Program-made: the position numbers and the translations under genes
Part shown: positions 8,589 through 18,570 of the stretch, in pieces
Layout of the letters: the number at the start of each line of letters is the position of its first letter
Numbering within the stretch: the first letter of the stretch is position 1
The notes under the pieces: model-generated
Seen by the model: only the letters and a program-made list of their open reading frames with translations
What the model was told of the DNA's origin: nothing
The model's database searches: none
Origin: Aridibaculum aurantiacum
Lineage (GTDB): Bacteria; Bacteroidota; Bacteroidia; Chitinophagales; Chitinophagaceae
Direction: 5' to 3'
Assembly: GCF_017355875.1 (NCBI RefSeq)
Contig: NZ_JAFEWC010000003.1
Location: 687,001-751,000, forward strand
Length of the DNA stretch: 64,000 nt

Positions 8589-11500
8589 CTACAGAATCCG
8601 ATCTATAACTCCCAGTGGCACAATAGCCCATGCTGGTCGTGTATTTAATTCAACATTCAGATCAAAAATTGCCTTCTCCAACAGGTATGTTTCCAGCATC
8701 ATTTGTAATTCACTTCTATCTTTTGGTATAAAAGCAGTATCTGCTACTGTGTCTATATACGCTCTCAGGAAGAAGCTACTCATGTAATGGCTCCATAATT
8801 CAGCAAAAGGAAGTAAGCCTTCAATATCTTCCTGCTGTACCTGGTTGGTACGCAAGAAACCATCGTAGGCCACGTAGTTGAGCGATCGTATCATCATTGC
8901 CACATCGCGCAGGGGGGATCTTTTCAACCTTCTTTCGCTATAGCTGCGGGTAGGATCGCCACCAAAATCATTGATGGCTATGTCTTTACCGGTAAATAAT
9001 ACCTGCCCAAGGTGATAGTTTCCATGAATGCGGATCTTCTGTACGTCCAGCTTTTTATTGTAGATGCGCTTCAGCTTATCCAGCACTTCCTCTTTTCTTT
9101 CAATCAGTTTTCTTGCATGATCCTTTACTGCATTTGGCAGCATCTCCAGGTTCTTACTTTTAGTTTGGTAGGCTTCCCTTACCAGCGACTGCATAGAAGA
9201 AAAGAGCGACCGCTGGTAGTGCAACGAGAATTCTTCAGGCGCAAACTCTTTAAGATGCTGCCCTTGAGCCAGCGCTTTGTGCATTTCTGCGGTGCGCATA
9301 CCTATGTGCTGTATCTGCACCGGGCCTGTATTTCCTAAAAGCACCTGCAGCTCTTCAGGCAGTTCTTCGTACGATACTGGTTCAGCTAAAGAACCGAGTT
9401 TGGGATACTGGAGCAGCTCCTCGCGGTTACGGGCCAGTATGCGTTCAGTGTAGTTGTTTATTCTTTCAAGCATGAAGCTGTAACCATCTCCATGATTTTC
9501 TACCAGCGCCTGCATCATTCCAATAACGATCGTGTCTTTGCCAAGCTGCCACTTTATCGAACCAACATATTCAGGCACGTATTGAAACTTTGCCTGCCCC
9601 CATAGATAATGGGAAATTTCAACATCAGGATTGATGGCTGGGTCAACTTTGCGGTAAATACGGAGGAAGAAACGGTTGTTGTAGCTGATGGCACTGTTAT
9701 TCAGCTCAGAAGAATGTAACCGGCTTTTCAATTCAAACCCTTCGCCGGTCATGCCTTCAAAGTTGCCATAGTTGCTAAAGCTAATGGCTCCGTCATCCTG
9801 TGCATTTTCCACCTGCTGAAACAACCAGTGCTGCATATCTATTGTATACACTGCATCGCATAGTAAACCTTTTTCACCACCAGCATCATAAGTAGCAATG
9901 ATAGATTGCGGGCAAGTATCGTACAGTCTTTCAGCATAACTGCCGGAAATGGCAGTTACTGGTATGAAATAAGTTTCTGGCAAACCACTGCCGAACGTTA
10001 CTTCTGCCAGCAGGAATAGTACTTCTGTAGACTGCAGTTTTATTAGTTGGGTAGAAGTGATCTTGATGCTATAGATCATCTTTTCTTTAGCTGCAAACCA
10101 ACTGGTTTTGTGCAGGTACGATGGCAGTATCTCGGTCTCCAGTTGTGGAAACAGAATATCACTAAATATCTCTTCGCGGCTGTTGATGGTCAATGCTGGC
10201 AGAGGCGTTTGGTCATCGCCGCGGCTGGCTACTTTTTGTAGCTGGAACCAATGATAGGTGTGTGGTCCAAGCGTGAAGAAATATGGTTCATCTTTTATAG
10301 TAGGGAAAGCATTCTTACTGAATAATTCAACCGGAACATAATTCTTGAAGTTGCTAAGTGGTACGTCTACTGCCTGCGAGAATTTAGAAAGATTTACCAC
10401 AATCAGCAGTGTCTCGTCCTGGTAGGTGCGTGTGAAAGCCAGCACCTTTGGATTATCAACGTTGAGGAACTTCAAATCGCCGCGACCAAACGCCTTGAAC
10501 TTTTTGCGCATGTTGATGGTCCGCTTCATGTACCAGAGTAGCGAAGATGTATTACCTCGCTGCATCTCCACATTAACAGATTCGTAATGGTACTCAGGAT
10601 CGAGAATTACAGGCAGGTAAAGGCTTTGAGGATTGGCTTTGGAGAAACCTGCATTTCGATCGGGCGACCACTGCATAGGTGTGCGAACACCATTGCGGTC
10701 TCCGAGGTAGAAGTTGTCACCCATTCCTATTTCATCGCCATAATAAATTACTGGTGTGCCTGGTAGTGAAAACAGCAGGCAGTTCATAAGTTCTATTTTC
10801 CGGCGGTCATTTTCCATCAGCGGTGCCAGCCGGTGGCGGATACCCAAATTGATCTTTGCCTTTGGATCTTTTGCGTACACCTTGTACATATAATCACGCT
10901 CCTCATCCGTCACCATTTCCAGTGTCAGCTCATCGTGGTTGCGCAAAAAGATTGCCCATTGGCAGGTTTCAGGTATTGCCGGTGTCTGATCAAAAATATC
11001 AGTGATAGGGTAGCGATCTTCCATTTGCAGTGCCATGAACATTCGCGGCATCACGGGGAAGTGGTAGTTCATGTGGCATTCATCACCATTACCAAAATAA
11101 GACGCGGCTTCTTCCGGCCACATGTTTGCCTCTGCCAGGAAGACAATTCCTGGAAATTTTGAATCGATGTGAGCCCGAAGCTTTTTCAGAAATTCATGTG
11201 TCTCTGGCAGGTTCTCACCATTGGTACCTTCACGTTCAAACAGGTAAGGAATGGCATCCAGGCGGAAGCCATCAACACCCATTTCGCACCAATAATCCAG
11301 CACCTTAAAAATCTCTTCCTGTACGGCAGGATTATCATAATTCAGGTCGGGCTGGTGGTGGAAGAAACGGTGCCAGTAATATTGTTGTGCTACAGGATCC
11401 CATGTCCAGTTGCTGGCCTCAAAATCCTGGAAGATGATGCGCACATCTTTCCACTGGTTCGGATCATCGGTCCAAACATAATAATCACGCTCTGGTGATC

Positions 11501-11882
11501 CTTTAGGTGCAGTTCGTGCCCGCTGAAACCACGGGTGCTGGTCCGAAGTGTGGTTAACAACCAGCTCAGTGATCACTTTTAGATTCCGCTTGTGCGCCTC
11601 TTCCAGCAGTTGTTTAAACTGTTCTATATTTCCGTAAGATGGATTGATAGAATAATAATCAGCAATGTCGTAGCCATCATCTTTTAGCGGCGAAGGATAA
11701 AAAGGCAGCACCCAGACCGCCGTCACACCCATCTCCTGCAGGTAGTCCAGCTTTTGCAGCAGTCCCTGGAAATCCCCAATACCATCGCCATCGCTGTCGT
11801 GAAATGCTTTTATGTGTAGTTCGTAAATAATTGCGTCTTTATACCAGTGCAGTTTATCGTCGAGAACGGGTTGTGTAGCCAT
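8589..11882 (-). CDS. treS: Trehalose synthase fused to maltokinase-like domain
   Basis: Two-domain cytosolic enzyme of 1097 residues. The N-terminal GH13 trehalose synthase interconverts maltose and trehalose: WYKDAIIYELHIKAF at the start, nucleophile Asp209 in GFRLDAIPY, acid/base Glu251 in FLAEANMWPE, and Asp317 in RNHDELTLE. The C-terminal half resembles the maltokinase that makes maltose-1-phosphate, ending ERRLKRSPLRDVAMMIRSLNY and TRPAWAIVPLGVID. The expected kinase motifs are altered: HGN (Asn955) where HGD is usual, and DFGGDP (Asp972) where DFEGEP is usual. Phosphotransfer may therefore be weak or lost. The ATG at 11882 begins the conserved region; the open frame runs 30 codons further upstream without support. 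Confidence 0.9.
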   Translation of the reverse strand: MATQPVLDDKLHWYKDAIIYELHIKAFHDSDGDGIGDFQGLLQKLDYLQEMGVTAVWVLPFYPSPLKDDGYDIADYYSINPSYGNIEQFKQLLEEAHKRNLKVITELVVNHTSDQHPWFQRARTAPKGSPERDYYVWTDDPNQWKDVRIIFQDFEASNWTWDPVAQQYYWHRFFHHQPDLNYDNPAVQEEIFKVLDYWCEMGVDGFRLDAIPYLFEREGTNGENLPETHEFLKKLRAHIDSKFPGIVFLAEANMWPEEAASYFGNGDECHMNYHFPVMPRMFMALQMEDRYPITDIFDQTPAIPETCQWAIFLRNHDELTLEMVTDEERDYMYKVYAKDPKAKINLGIRHRLAPLMENDRRKIELMNCLLFSLPGTPVIYYGDEIGMGDNFYLGDRNGVRTPMQWSPDRNAGFSKANPQSLYLPVILDPEYHYESVNVEMQRGNTSSLLWYMKRTINMRKKFKAFGRGDLKFLNVDNPKVLAFTRTYQDETLLIVVNLSKFSQAVDVPLSNFKNYVPVELFSKNAFPTIKDEPYFFTLGPHTYHWFQLQKVASRGDDQTPLPALTINSREEIFSDILFPQLETEILPSYLHKTSWFAAKEKMIYSIKITSTQLIKLQSTEVLFLLAEVTFGSGLPETYFIPVTAISGSYAERLYDTCPQSIIATYDAGGEKGLLCDAVYTIDMQHWLFQQVENAQDDGAISFSNYGNFEGMTGEGFELKSRLHSSELNNSAISYNNRFFLRIYRKVDPAINPDVEISHYLWGQAKFQYVPEYVGSIKWQLGKDTIVIGMMQALVENHGDGYSFMLERINNYTERILARNREELLQYPKLGSLAEPVSYEELPEELQVLLGNTGPVQIQHIGMRTAEMHKALAQGQHLKEFAPEEFSLHYQRSLFSSMQSLVREAYQTKSKNLEMLPNAVKDHARKLIERKEEVLDKLKRIYNKKLDVQKIRIHGNYHLGQVLFTGKDIAINDFGGDPTRSYSERRLKRSPLRDVAMMIRSLNYVAYDGFLRTNQVQQEDIEGLLPFAELWSHYMSSFFLRAYIDTVADTAFIPKDRSELQMMLETYLLEKAIFDLNVELNTRPAWAIVPLGVIDRIL

Positions 11883-12162
11883 ATAGTTGATCGTGTGGTT
11901 ATAAATCAAAAACTTACGATGCAAAAAAATAAGGCCACGGTAAATGGGGAGGCAAGGAGGGAGGTTGATCAATAGTAAATGAGATTAGGAAGAAGCCTGA
12001 TATTGTCGTACAAACAAGTAAAAGATGCTCTTATTGTTGATAACTGCATCAACCATCTTATAGAGTCACGCGCAATGCAGAAATATAAGATGAAGACTAA
12101 ATCAGCACTTAAAGTTTTCTCTCTTGTACAATAAGAAAAAAATAATTTTCTTACCAGGTAAA

Positions 12163-12558
12163 ATGACAACTATGAAGTGGATCTTAATTCTAGCTGCCTT
12201 GACATGTATAATACCTGCTTATAGCCAACTGCCAGCTTCCACAGAAACTGAAAGCAGTATATATCTAAGAAAAAGCAAGACACAAAGAACGATTGGCAAC
12301 ATCTTATTATGGGGTGGTGCAACAGTGTTTGTGGGCACGATGCTGCAGTCCGCAGGCCCCGAAGGAAAGAATAGTTTTGAAACCGTAGGTACCGGTGCAA
12401 TAGGAGCTATGTTGTTAAGCATTCCGTTCTTTATCAAAGGAAGGAAGAACAGAAGATTGGCAGAAGCATCTGCATCTTTAAAAGTAGACACTAATCCAAC
12501 GCCGCTTTTAGTCAACCGCACAATGGTGCCCGCAGCAACTATACAATTTAGATTTTAG
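12163..12558 (+). CDS. Small membrane protein, unknown
   Basis: About 131 residues with a cleavable signal (KWILILAALTCIIPAYSQ), then a conserved-looking YLRKSKTQRTIGNILLWGG segment. Two hydrophobic helices rich in Gly follow (about 50-70 and 80-100), then a basic turn GRKNRRL. Proteins with a YLxKSKxQ(K)T...GGG layout are common in Bacteroidota but have no assigned function that I know. I start at ATG 12163 because it precedes the signal peptide directly; ATG 12172 is equally possible. Confidence 0.7.
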   Translation: MTTMKWILILAALTCIIPAYSQLPASTETESSIYLRKSKTQRTIGNILLWGGATVFVGTMLQSAGPEGKNSFETVGTGAIGAMLLSIPFFIKGRKNRRLAEASASLKVDTNPTPLLVNRTMVPAATIQFRF

Positions 12559-12623
12559 TTGTTGGTGTACGACACAAATTCCAATGCTTTTCACAAGCTC
12601 ATTTACTCTAGATTAGCAGTTAT

Positions 12624-13013
12624 ATGAACCCAGGAATTCAAGCATACAACAATAGTCAGGCAGTGGCAGATCAAGAGATTTGTCATCTTCTTGCAACAAC
12701 TATTGATAGTGTATTGACCGAGGCTGAAAGCAAGATATGGCACGCTCACCCTGTCTGGTTTTTAGATGGGAATCCCGTTGTTGGGTATAGCAAACTGAAG
12801 GACAGTGTGCGACTGCTTTTCTGGAGTGGGCAATCTTTTGATGAAGAAAAATTAAAGGTTGAAGGAAAATTTAAGGCTGCAGAATTTCGATACACCTCCA
12901 AAGATCAGATTGATTTAGTTGACCTGGAAAGGTGGTTGAAGAAAGCCAGGAGCATTCAGTGGGATTATAAGAACATTGTAAAAAGAAAAGGACAATTAGA
13001 ACGTTTGAAATAA
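12624..13013 (+). CDS. DUF1801 (YdhG-like) protein
   Basis: A 129-residue cytosolic protein of the DUF1801 family. Features are the helical start, then the AESKIWHAHPVWFLDGNPVVGY motif region, an aromatic-rich strand LLFWSGQSF, and a C-terminal helix carrying RWLKKARSI. The family has no settled biochemical role. It sits 25 nt before a DUF2200 gene on the same strand, and the two probably share a transcript. Confidence 0.8.
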   Translation: MNPGIQAYNNSQAVADQEICHLLATTIDSVLTEAESKIWHAHPVWFLDGNPVVGYSKLKDSVRLLFWSGQSFDEEKLKVEGKFKAAEFRYTSKDQIDLVDLERWLKKARSIQWDYKNIVKRKGQLERLK

Positions 13014-13038
13014 TTTGTACACCTAACTGTAGTTCTAT

Positions 13039-13404
13039 ATGAATACCACAAGCACACACGATGAGCGTATAGCCAAAATGACCTTTGCCTCTGTATATCC
13101 TCATTATGTAACAAAGGTTGAAAAGAAGGGCAGGAGCAAAGAAGAATTGCACCAGGTAATAGAATGGCTGACGGGATATGATGAAGAAAAACTGCAGGAG
13201 CTCATTGAAGAGAAAGCAACATTTGAAACGTTTTTCCAGCGTGCTACTTTACATCCCAATGCTCATCTTATTACAGGTGTTATCTGTGGCTACCGGGTAG
13301 AAGAGATTGAAAATCCACTGACGCAACAGGTAAGGTTTTTAGACAAACTGGTGGATGAATTAGCCAAAGGTCGTAAGATGGAAAAGATCTTACGGACTGC
13401 ATAA
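13039..13404 (+). CDS. DUF2200 domain protein
   Basis: 121 residues, cytosolic, matching the DUF2200 family throughout. It opens [21 protein letters not shown], has EVIEWLTGY-like [14 protein letters not shown], then [22 protein letters not shown] and ends [17 protein letters not shown]. Function is unknown. DUF1801 and DUF2200 genes are both small stand-alone genes; the adjacency here (25 nt) suggests one mRNA. Confidence 0.85.
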   Translation: MNTTSTHDERIAKMTFASVYPHYVTKVEKKGRSKEELHQVIEWLTGYDEEKLQELIEEKATFETFFQRATLHPNAHLITGVICGYRVEEIENPLTQQVRFLDKLVDELAKGRKMEKILRTA

Positions 13405-13423
13405 ACGGTTTGTTGAGTAATGT

Positions 13424-14965
13424 TTACACTACTGAACCTGCTGCTTCATTTTTCCTGTTAGTAAAGGTTGTTATTAAAAATAAAACTATAGGAATGGCCA
13501 ATGCAATGATGGGTACATGATACCGTAATACCGATGGCGCCAACAGCACAATAAAGAAGAAATTAGCCAGGAAGAACAGTGCAAAACAAAGCAGGAAACG
13601 GTTGATGAGCTTTGGGTACTTCCTGTATTGCTTGCTGAAATAATACCAACATCCCAAACCTACTCCCATAACGTTCAGCACTAGGAACAGCCAATTAGAA
13701 TGACCGAAGACAGCGGTATAAAGAGCTGGTCGGTGCTTGCTTACCTTATTGCTTTTGTAGTTAAAATACTTAGTTGCTACAGCGGCTACGGTGTCCACAT
13801 CTTCAAAATAAGTATCGTATAGCTCCAGGCGCGGCAAAACGTATTCGCCCAGGTTTGGCACCACAAAGTGTTGGATGTAGGCCACCGGGTTCTGCAGGAT
13901 GATAGTTTTTCCAAACTTGCCATACAATGGCGCCAGTTCATTCCATGTGCGAAAGAAGCCGGCTTTGGCGTTGTGCTGCCTCAGGTAAAGTTTCAGCGGG
14001 CTCTGCGGGTGCCACATATACCATGCAGACGCTTTGGTAGTAATTGAATCTTTATAGGTATTAAAAAAACTTTGGTTGAATACCAATAGTTCCCTCACTT
14101 TCTGATTTTCTATGGTTGATGGATCTATCTTCTTATTCCTTACAACGTGCAATGCGTTGTTAGCATATTGCCAGCCACTGAAGCCGGTAAAGATCTTTGT
14201 GCCTACCAGCTTTTCTGTTTGCCTGCTGGTGTATTCAATAAAAGAGAAAACAAATGCTACAGCAACTAGTATGTAAGCGAGTTTTTTCCAGGTAGAAAGT
14301 GTGGCAAATAAAATGGCAACAGCAGTGAAAATTGGGAAGTAAACAGCGTTGTAGCGTAACATGAAGATCATTAAAAGCAACCACAGGTGTAGCGAAATGA
14401 TGTACCACTTCGGCTTGTGCATTACCCAAATAAGCAGTGTAAACCATGCAACGGTTAGGCTATTAAAAAAAGTATCGGAGCTGATATAGTTGCTGGAGAA
14501 CACCCAAAACGGGTGCAGGATCAGCAGTGCGAACAGCAGGTATTTTTTCCAGCCTTTTAATAAAAAGAAATAGCAGGACGTGAAAAACAGGAACAGGTTT
14601 GCCAGCCACCACGAACCATATTGCCCGGCAATGAGTGCCAGCTCAGACGTCGATAGCAACCGGAAAAATTGGATCAGTTTGCTATAGAAAATGGGCCTGA
14701 AACTGATGGGTTGATTATTGGCCGCAGCACCTACATAAGTGAACGAATCAGCAAAATAGCTTGGCACCGGGTACAGCCAACGCAGGATAATAAAATGAGT
14801 GATACCTGCCAGCAGTGCTATCCACAGGTAGTGCTTGTTCTGCCAGGTAAAGGCTTTCCAGCCGCCGTTTTCAATTGCCGAGTCTCCTTTCATGTGCGGC
14901 AAAGATAACCGGCCGCTGTTGTTGTCGCTGACGAACATTAATATATTAGCCATTCCTGCCACCAC
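13424..14965 (-). CDS. Polytopic membrane protein, GT-C glycosyltransferase-like
   Basis: 513-residue inner-membrane protein with about ten hydrophobic segments. The layout is like lipid-linked-sugar GT-C transferases (ArnT/PMT type): a first membrane helix near residue 50, then a periplasmic loop starting YPVPSYFADSFTY, where GT-C enzymes carry an acidic catalytic site. A large soluble loop of about 150 residues (270-420) lies between membrane blocks. No family can be named with certainty. The start is uncertain: ATG at 14965, 14953 or 14893 would all precede the first helix. It lies downstream of gcvP across a repeat-rich gap. Confidence 0.65.
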   Translation of the reverse strand: MVAGMANILMFVSDNNSGRLSLPHMKGDSAIENGGWKAFTWQNKHYLWIALLAGITHFIILRWLYPVPSYFADSFTYVGAAANNQPISFRPIFYSKLIQFFRLLSTSELALIAGQYGSWWLANLFLFFTSCYFFLLKGWKKYLLFALLILHPFWVFSSNYISSDTFFNSLTVAWFTLLIWVMHKPKWYIISLHLWLLLMIFMLRYNAVYFPIFTAVAILFATLSTWKKLAYILVAVAFVFSFIEYTSRQTEKLVGTKIFTGFSGWQYANNALHVVRNKKIDPSTIENQKVRELLVFNQSFFNTYKDSITTKASAWYMWHPQSPLKLYLRQHNAKAGFFRTWNELAPLYGKFGKTIILQNPVAYIQHFVVPNLGEYVLPRLELYDTYFEDVDTVAAVATKYFNYKSNKVSKHRPALYTAVFGHSNWLFLVLNVMGVGLGCWYYFSKQYRKYPKLINRFLLCFALFFLANFFFIVLLAPSVLRYHVPIIALAIPIVLFLITTFTNRKNEAAGSVV

Positions 14966-15003
14966 TTTCGTTTGGGTTTTTAAACGGCTGGAGACAAGAA
15001 ATT

Positions 15004-15118
15004 TATATTGTTGGTAAGGGGACCAACAATGGCTGCAACTTTATAATGTTGGTCATCAGAAACCAATGGCTACAACTTCAAATTATTGGTCCGGCGACCA
15101 ACAATGGCAATGCACCAA
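15004..15118. repeat. Three tandem palindromic units (period 37-38 bp)
   Basis: Three units, each a hairpin RTTGGT-loop-ACCAA followed by (CA)ATGGC and, in the first two, TRCAACTT. The TTGGT anchors start at 15010, 15048 and 15085. The first hairpin is a perfect 9-bp stem (ATTGTTGGT/ACCAACAAT). The layout resembles REP/BIME-type clusters. It lies between gcvP and the GT-C-like gene, both on the - strand. Confidence 0.75.
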
Positions 15119-15180
15119 TGCAAAAGATCCCGCCGTATCAGGGCAGGACCTTTTTATAACTCTATTCTCAATGTCTAAAA

Positions 15181-15243
15181 TCAAATATCAAACATCAAAC
15201 ATCAAACATCCAACATCCAACATCTAACATCTAACATCTAACA
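15181..15243. repeat. Nine tandem heptamers TCnAACA
   Basis: Nine consecutive 7-mers: one TCAAATA, three TCAAACA, two TCCAACA, three TCTAACA. They lie 8 nt past the gcvP stop codon. On the gene strand the array reads GAGGTGTT, then TAGATGT/TTGATGT heptamers, then ATATTTGATTTTAGA. The same ends recur at 60253-60282. Confidence 0.9.
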
Positions 15244-15251
15244 CCTCCCGC

Positions 15252-18134
15252 CTAATTCACCCCCGCTTCCTGGTAGGCCTCAATTGGCTCACAGGTACAG
15301 ATCAGGTTGCGGTCACCATGCGTATTGTTGATACGGCTGATGGAAGGCCAGAACTTCTTCTCCCTTACAAAAGGCAGCGGGAAGGCTGCTTGTGAACGAG
15401 GATAAGCATGGTTCCATTCATCGGCGCAGATAACCTGCTGTGGGTGCGGTGCATTCTTCAGCACATTGTCAGTTTTATCTGCTGTGCCATTTTCTATTGC
15501 TACTATCTCTTCATGAATGTTGATCATTGCTTCGCAGAAGCGGTCAAGTTCTTCTTTAGGTTCGCTTTCTGTAGGCTCAATCATGATAGTACCTGCAACA
15601 GGGAAGCTAAGCGTAGGAGCGTGGAAGCCATAATCCATCAAACGTTTAGCTACGTCTTCTGCTTCTATACCTACAGCTTTGAACGGTCGTAGGTCCACGA
15701 TGAACTCATGAGCGCAAGTGTTGTTCTTGCCGCTGTAAAGGATCTTATAATGCTTCTCCAGTTTCGCCTTCATGTAGTTAGCATTCAGGATAGCGTATTC
15801 TGTTGCTTTACGTAATCCGTTTGCTCCCAACATTTTTATATAAGCATAACTGATCAACAAGATGCTGGCTGATCCAAAAGGAGCAGCACTCACCGCATTG
15901 GCTTGTGCATCTTTATTGATGCTTACATGTCCCGGTAAGAAAGGAGCCAGTTTCTCATTTACACAAATAGGTCCCATACCAGGGCCACCACCACCATGCG
16001 GAATTGCAAAGGTCTTGTGCAGGTTAAGGTGGCAAACATCAGCACCAATATAGCCGGGAGCAGTAAGACCTACCTGCGCATTCATGTTGGCGCCATCCAT
16101 ATAAACCAGTCCACCAAATTCATGTATGATGTCGCAGATCTCTTTGATGCTTTCTTCAAACACACCATGTGTACTTGGATAAGTCACCATCAATCCAGCA
16201 AGGCTGTCTTTGTATTTTTCTGCATTGCGACGCAGGTCTTCTACATCTATGTTACCAGCTTCATCACATTTAGTTACCACCACTTTCAACCCCGCCATTA
16301 CTGCACTTGCAGGGTTGGTGCCGTGTGCCGAAATAGGGATCAAGATAACATTGCGATGTGCTTCTTTGCGGTCTTCATGGTAAGCTTTGATAGCCAGCAA
16401 ACCTGCATATTCACCTTGTGCACCACTGTTAGGCTGCAGCGAGGTAGCAGCAAATCCTGTTATATTACTTAGCCATGCTTCCAGTTCGTGAACGATCTGC
16501 TGGTATCCTTCCCATTGATCCTTAGGTGCAAAAGGATGCATTTTGCTAAACTGCGGCCAGCTAACAGGTATAAGTTCTGTAGCTGCATTCAGCTTCATGG
16601 TACAGCTGCCCAATGGTATCATCGAGTTGTCCAGGCTCAGGTCCTTGTTCTCCAGCATCTTCAGGTAGCGCATCATTTCTGTTTCACTGTGGTGTGTGTT
16701 GAACACCGGGTGCCCCAGGTAAGTAGATGTGCGGGTCAATGAGGTTGGAATATTCTCCAGGTTGCTGTCGTAGTCGAAGCTAAGCGAAACCGATTCTATG
16801 CCTGCTACTTCTGCAAACACCTGCAGTATATCCAGGATGTCTTCCTGCGTGGTGGTTTCGTCAAGCGAAATGCCTACATAGCCTTCGTTGCCATAGTAGA
16901 AGTTGATACTGCGTGCTTCAGCCTCCAGGCGCAGCGCATCTATATCATCCACTTTTATTTTTATGGTATCAAAGAAGTATTGATTCGCCTGCTCGAAACC
17001 CATTGCTGCCAATTCATTGGCTAAAGCAAAAGCCAGCAGGCTCACTCGTTTTCCAATATTTTTCAATCCCTCTGGGCCATGGTATACTGCATACATAGCA
17101 GCCATATTGGCCAGCAGTGCCTGCGCAGTACAAATATTAGAAGTTGCCTTTTCGCGACGAATATGTTGCTCCCTTGTTTGAAGCGCCATTCGCAATGCAC
17201 GTGTGCCTTGTGCATCTATACTCACGCCAATGATGCGGCCAGGGATTACTCGCTTAAATTCATCTTTGGTAGCAAAGAATGCAGCATGCGGTCCGCCAAA
17301 TCCCATTGGAACGCCAAAGCGCTGAGCAGAACCTATGGCAACATCAGCACCCAGTTCGCCCGGAGGTGTCAGCAGGGTAAGCGCCAGCAGGTCCGCAGCC
17401 ATTATTACCAGAACATTGGCTGCATGTGCCTTTTCTGTAAATGAACGATAATCTTCTACTGCACCGTCGCTGTTAGGATATTGCAGCAAAGCGCCAAAGT
17501 ATGTTTCATCCAGTTCAGCGGTTTTAAAATCACCCACCACCACTTCTATCTTCAGCGGAGTAGCACGCGTGATTACCACATCCAATGTTTGCACAAACAC
17601 TTTTGCGTCCACAAAAAATTTAGGAGCGCCTATGTTTTCGCCTTTATTCTTGTTGTTGAACAACATGGCCATTGCCTCAGCCGCAGCAGTTCCTTCATCC
17701 AGTAGCGATGCATTGGCAATTGGTAAAGCAGTAAGATCGCTGATCATGGTCTGGAAGTTCAGCAGGCTTTCCAAACGACCTTGTGCTATCTCTGCCTGGT
17801 AAGGCGTGTATTGTGTATACCAGCCTGGATTTTCAAACAGGTTACGACGAATAACACTTGGTGTAAAATTGTCGTAGTAGCCCTGGCCAATATAGCTTTT
17901 GAAGACCTTGTTCTTTTGCGCAGTTTCGCGTAGCTCCGCCAGGTAGCGTGCTTCGCTTACCGGTCCGGCCACATCCAGTGGGTCCGGCAGCCTGATGGCT
18001 TCCGGTACCGTGCGATTTATCAATTCTTCCAGCGAAGACGCTCCAATGGTTTGCAGCATCTGTTGCGTATCCTGCTCATTGGGTCCAATATGCCTTTCCT
18101 GGAACTCATTTGCTTGTTGTTCAAAAATATTCAT
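15252..18134 (-). CDS. gcvP: Glycine dehydrogenase (decarboxylating), P protein
   Basis: PLP enzyme of the glycine cleavage system. It decarboxylates glycine and passes the aminomethyl group to lipoylated GcvH. At 960 residues it is the long, single-chain form with both halves. The N-terminal region has [14 protein letters not shown] and YIGQGYYDN...[19 protein letters not shown]. The PLP lysine is Lys707 in [19 protein letters not shown]. The conserved MIEPTESE lies near the C-terminus. ATG 18134 begins the conserved region; the frame continues 10 codons upstream. GcvT and GcvH are not in the window. A heptamer array follows the stop codon by 8 nt. Confidence 0.95.
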   Translation of the reverse strand: MNIFEQQANEFQERHIGPNEQDTQQMLQTIGASSLEELINRTVPEAIRLPDPLDVAGPVSEARYLAELRETAQKNKVFKSYIGQGYYDNFTPSVIRRNLFENPGWYTQYTPYQAEIAQGRLESLLNFQTMISDLTALPIANASLLDEGTAAAEAMAMLFNNKNKGENIGAPKFFVDAKVFVQTLDVVITRATPLKIEVVVGDFKTAELDETYFGALLQYPNSDGAVEDYRSFTEKAHAANVLVIMAADLLALTLLTPPGELGADVAIGSAQRFGVPMGFGGPHAAFFATKDEFKRVIPGRIIGVSIDAQGTRALRMALQTREQHIRREKATSNICTAQALLANMAAMYAVYHGPEGLKNIGKRVSLLAFALANELAAMGFEQANQYFFDTIKIKVDDIDALRLEAEARSINFYYGNEGYVGISLDETTTQEDILDILQVFAEVAGIESVSLSFDYDSNLENIPTSLTRTSTYLGHPVFNTHHSETEMMRYLKMLENKDLSLDNSMIPLGSCTMKLNAATELIPVSWPQFSKMHPFAPKDQWEGYQQIVHELEAWLSNITGFAATSLQPNSGAQGEYAGLLAIKAYHEDRKEAHRNVILIPISAHGTNPASAVMAGLKVVVTKCDEAGNIDVEDLRRNAEKYKDSLAGLMVTYPSTHGVFEESIKEICDIIHEFGGLVYMDGANMNAQVGLTAPGYIGADVCHLNLHKTFAIPHGGGGPGMGPICVNEKLAPFLPGHVSINKDAQANAVSAAPFGSASILLISYAYIKMLGANGLRKATEYAILNANYMKAKLEKHYKILYSGKNNTCAHEFIVDLRPFKAVGIEAEDVAKRLMDYGFHAPTLSFPVAGTIMIEPTESEPKEELDRFCEAMINIHEEIVAIENGTADKTDNVLKNAPHPQQVICADEWNHAYPRSQAAFPLPFVREKKFWPSISRINNTHGDRNLICTCEPIEAYQEAGVN

Positions 18135-18343
18135 ATCAATTTTTGTAATCTGAATAGCTGCCATAACCGATGAGACAGCACAAATAAATTGTTTTTATAA
18201 GCCAGCTTTTGTCCTTTTATCATCATCGTTGTGTCACTCACTTGTACGGCATAGCGTATAGCGGCGGTAGCGTCAGCAAGCATGAAGATCAATTCCCTTC
18301 CAAATACGCCAATGAGGTAACAGGGAGGGTAAAAAAGGATGCG

Positions 18344-18351
18344 CAAAGGTA
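18344..18351 (-). promoter_or_regulatory. Candidate -7 box TACCTTTG for gcvP
   Basis: On the - strand TACCTTTG fits the Bacteroidota TAnnTTTG -7 element. Transcription from it would give a leader of about 200 nt before the gcvP ATG. No good -33 TTG is visible. The rest of the 436-nt gap 18135-18570 shows no convincing gene, and I found no glycine-riboswitch signature in it. Confidence 0.45.
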
Positions 18352-18570
18352 GGGGAGAGCAGGCAGATAAAAATTCCGCCAATGAACGGTTTTGCAGATA
18401 TTTCTGAAGCTGCACAGCGTCTTATTTTTTAGATATTGCCAGTCTCTAAATCTTGTTCGCTCTTGTTGAATGCATGGAAACTTCTACGTTGAACTTTCTT
18501 TAACAACCCAACACTAAACATTCCTTTCCTCTAAAGGTCTATCATTCACAAACCTGTAAAACGATAGATT

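Noticed and set aside
15004-15118. CRISPR-like array (also considered for 55066-55173)
   Set aside because: Units are too short and degenerate, have no unique spacers of constant length, and no cas genes are present.
18131-18415. 94-codon - strand frame before gcvP
   Set aside because: Lies in the probable gcvP leader downstream of a TACCTTTG box; composition unlike a real protein and no family match.
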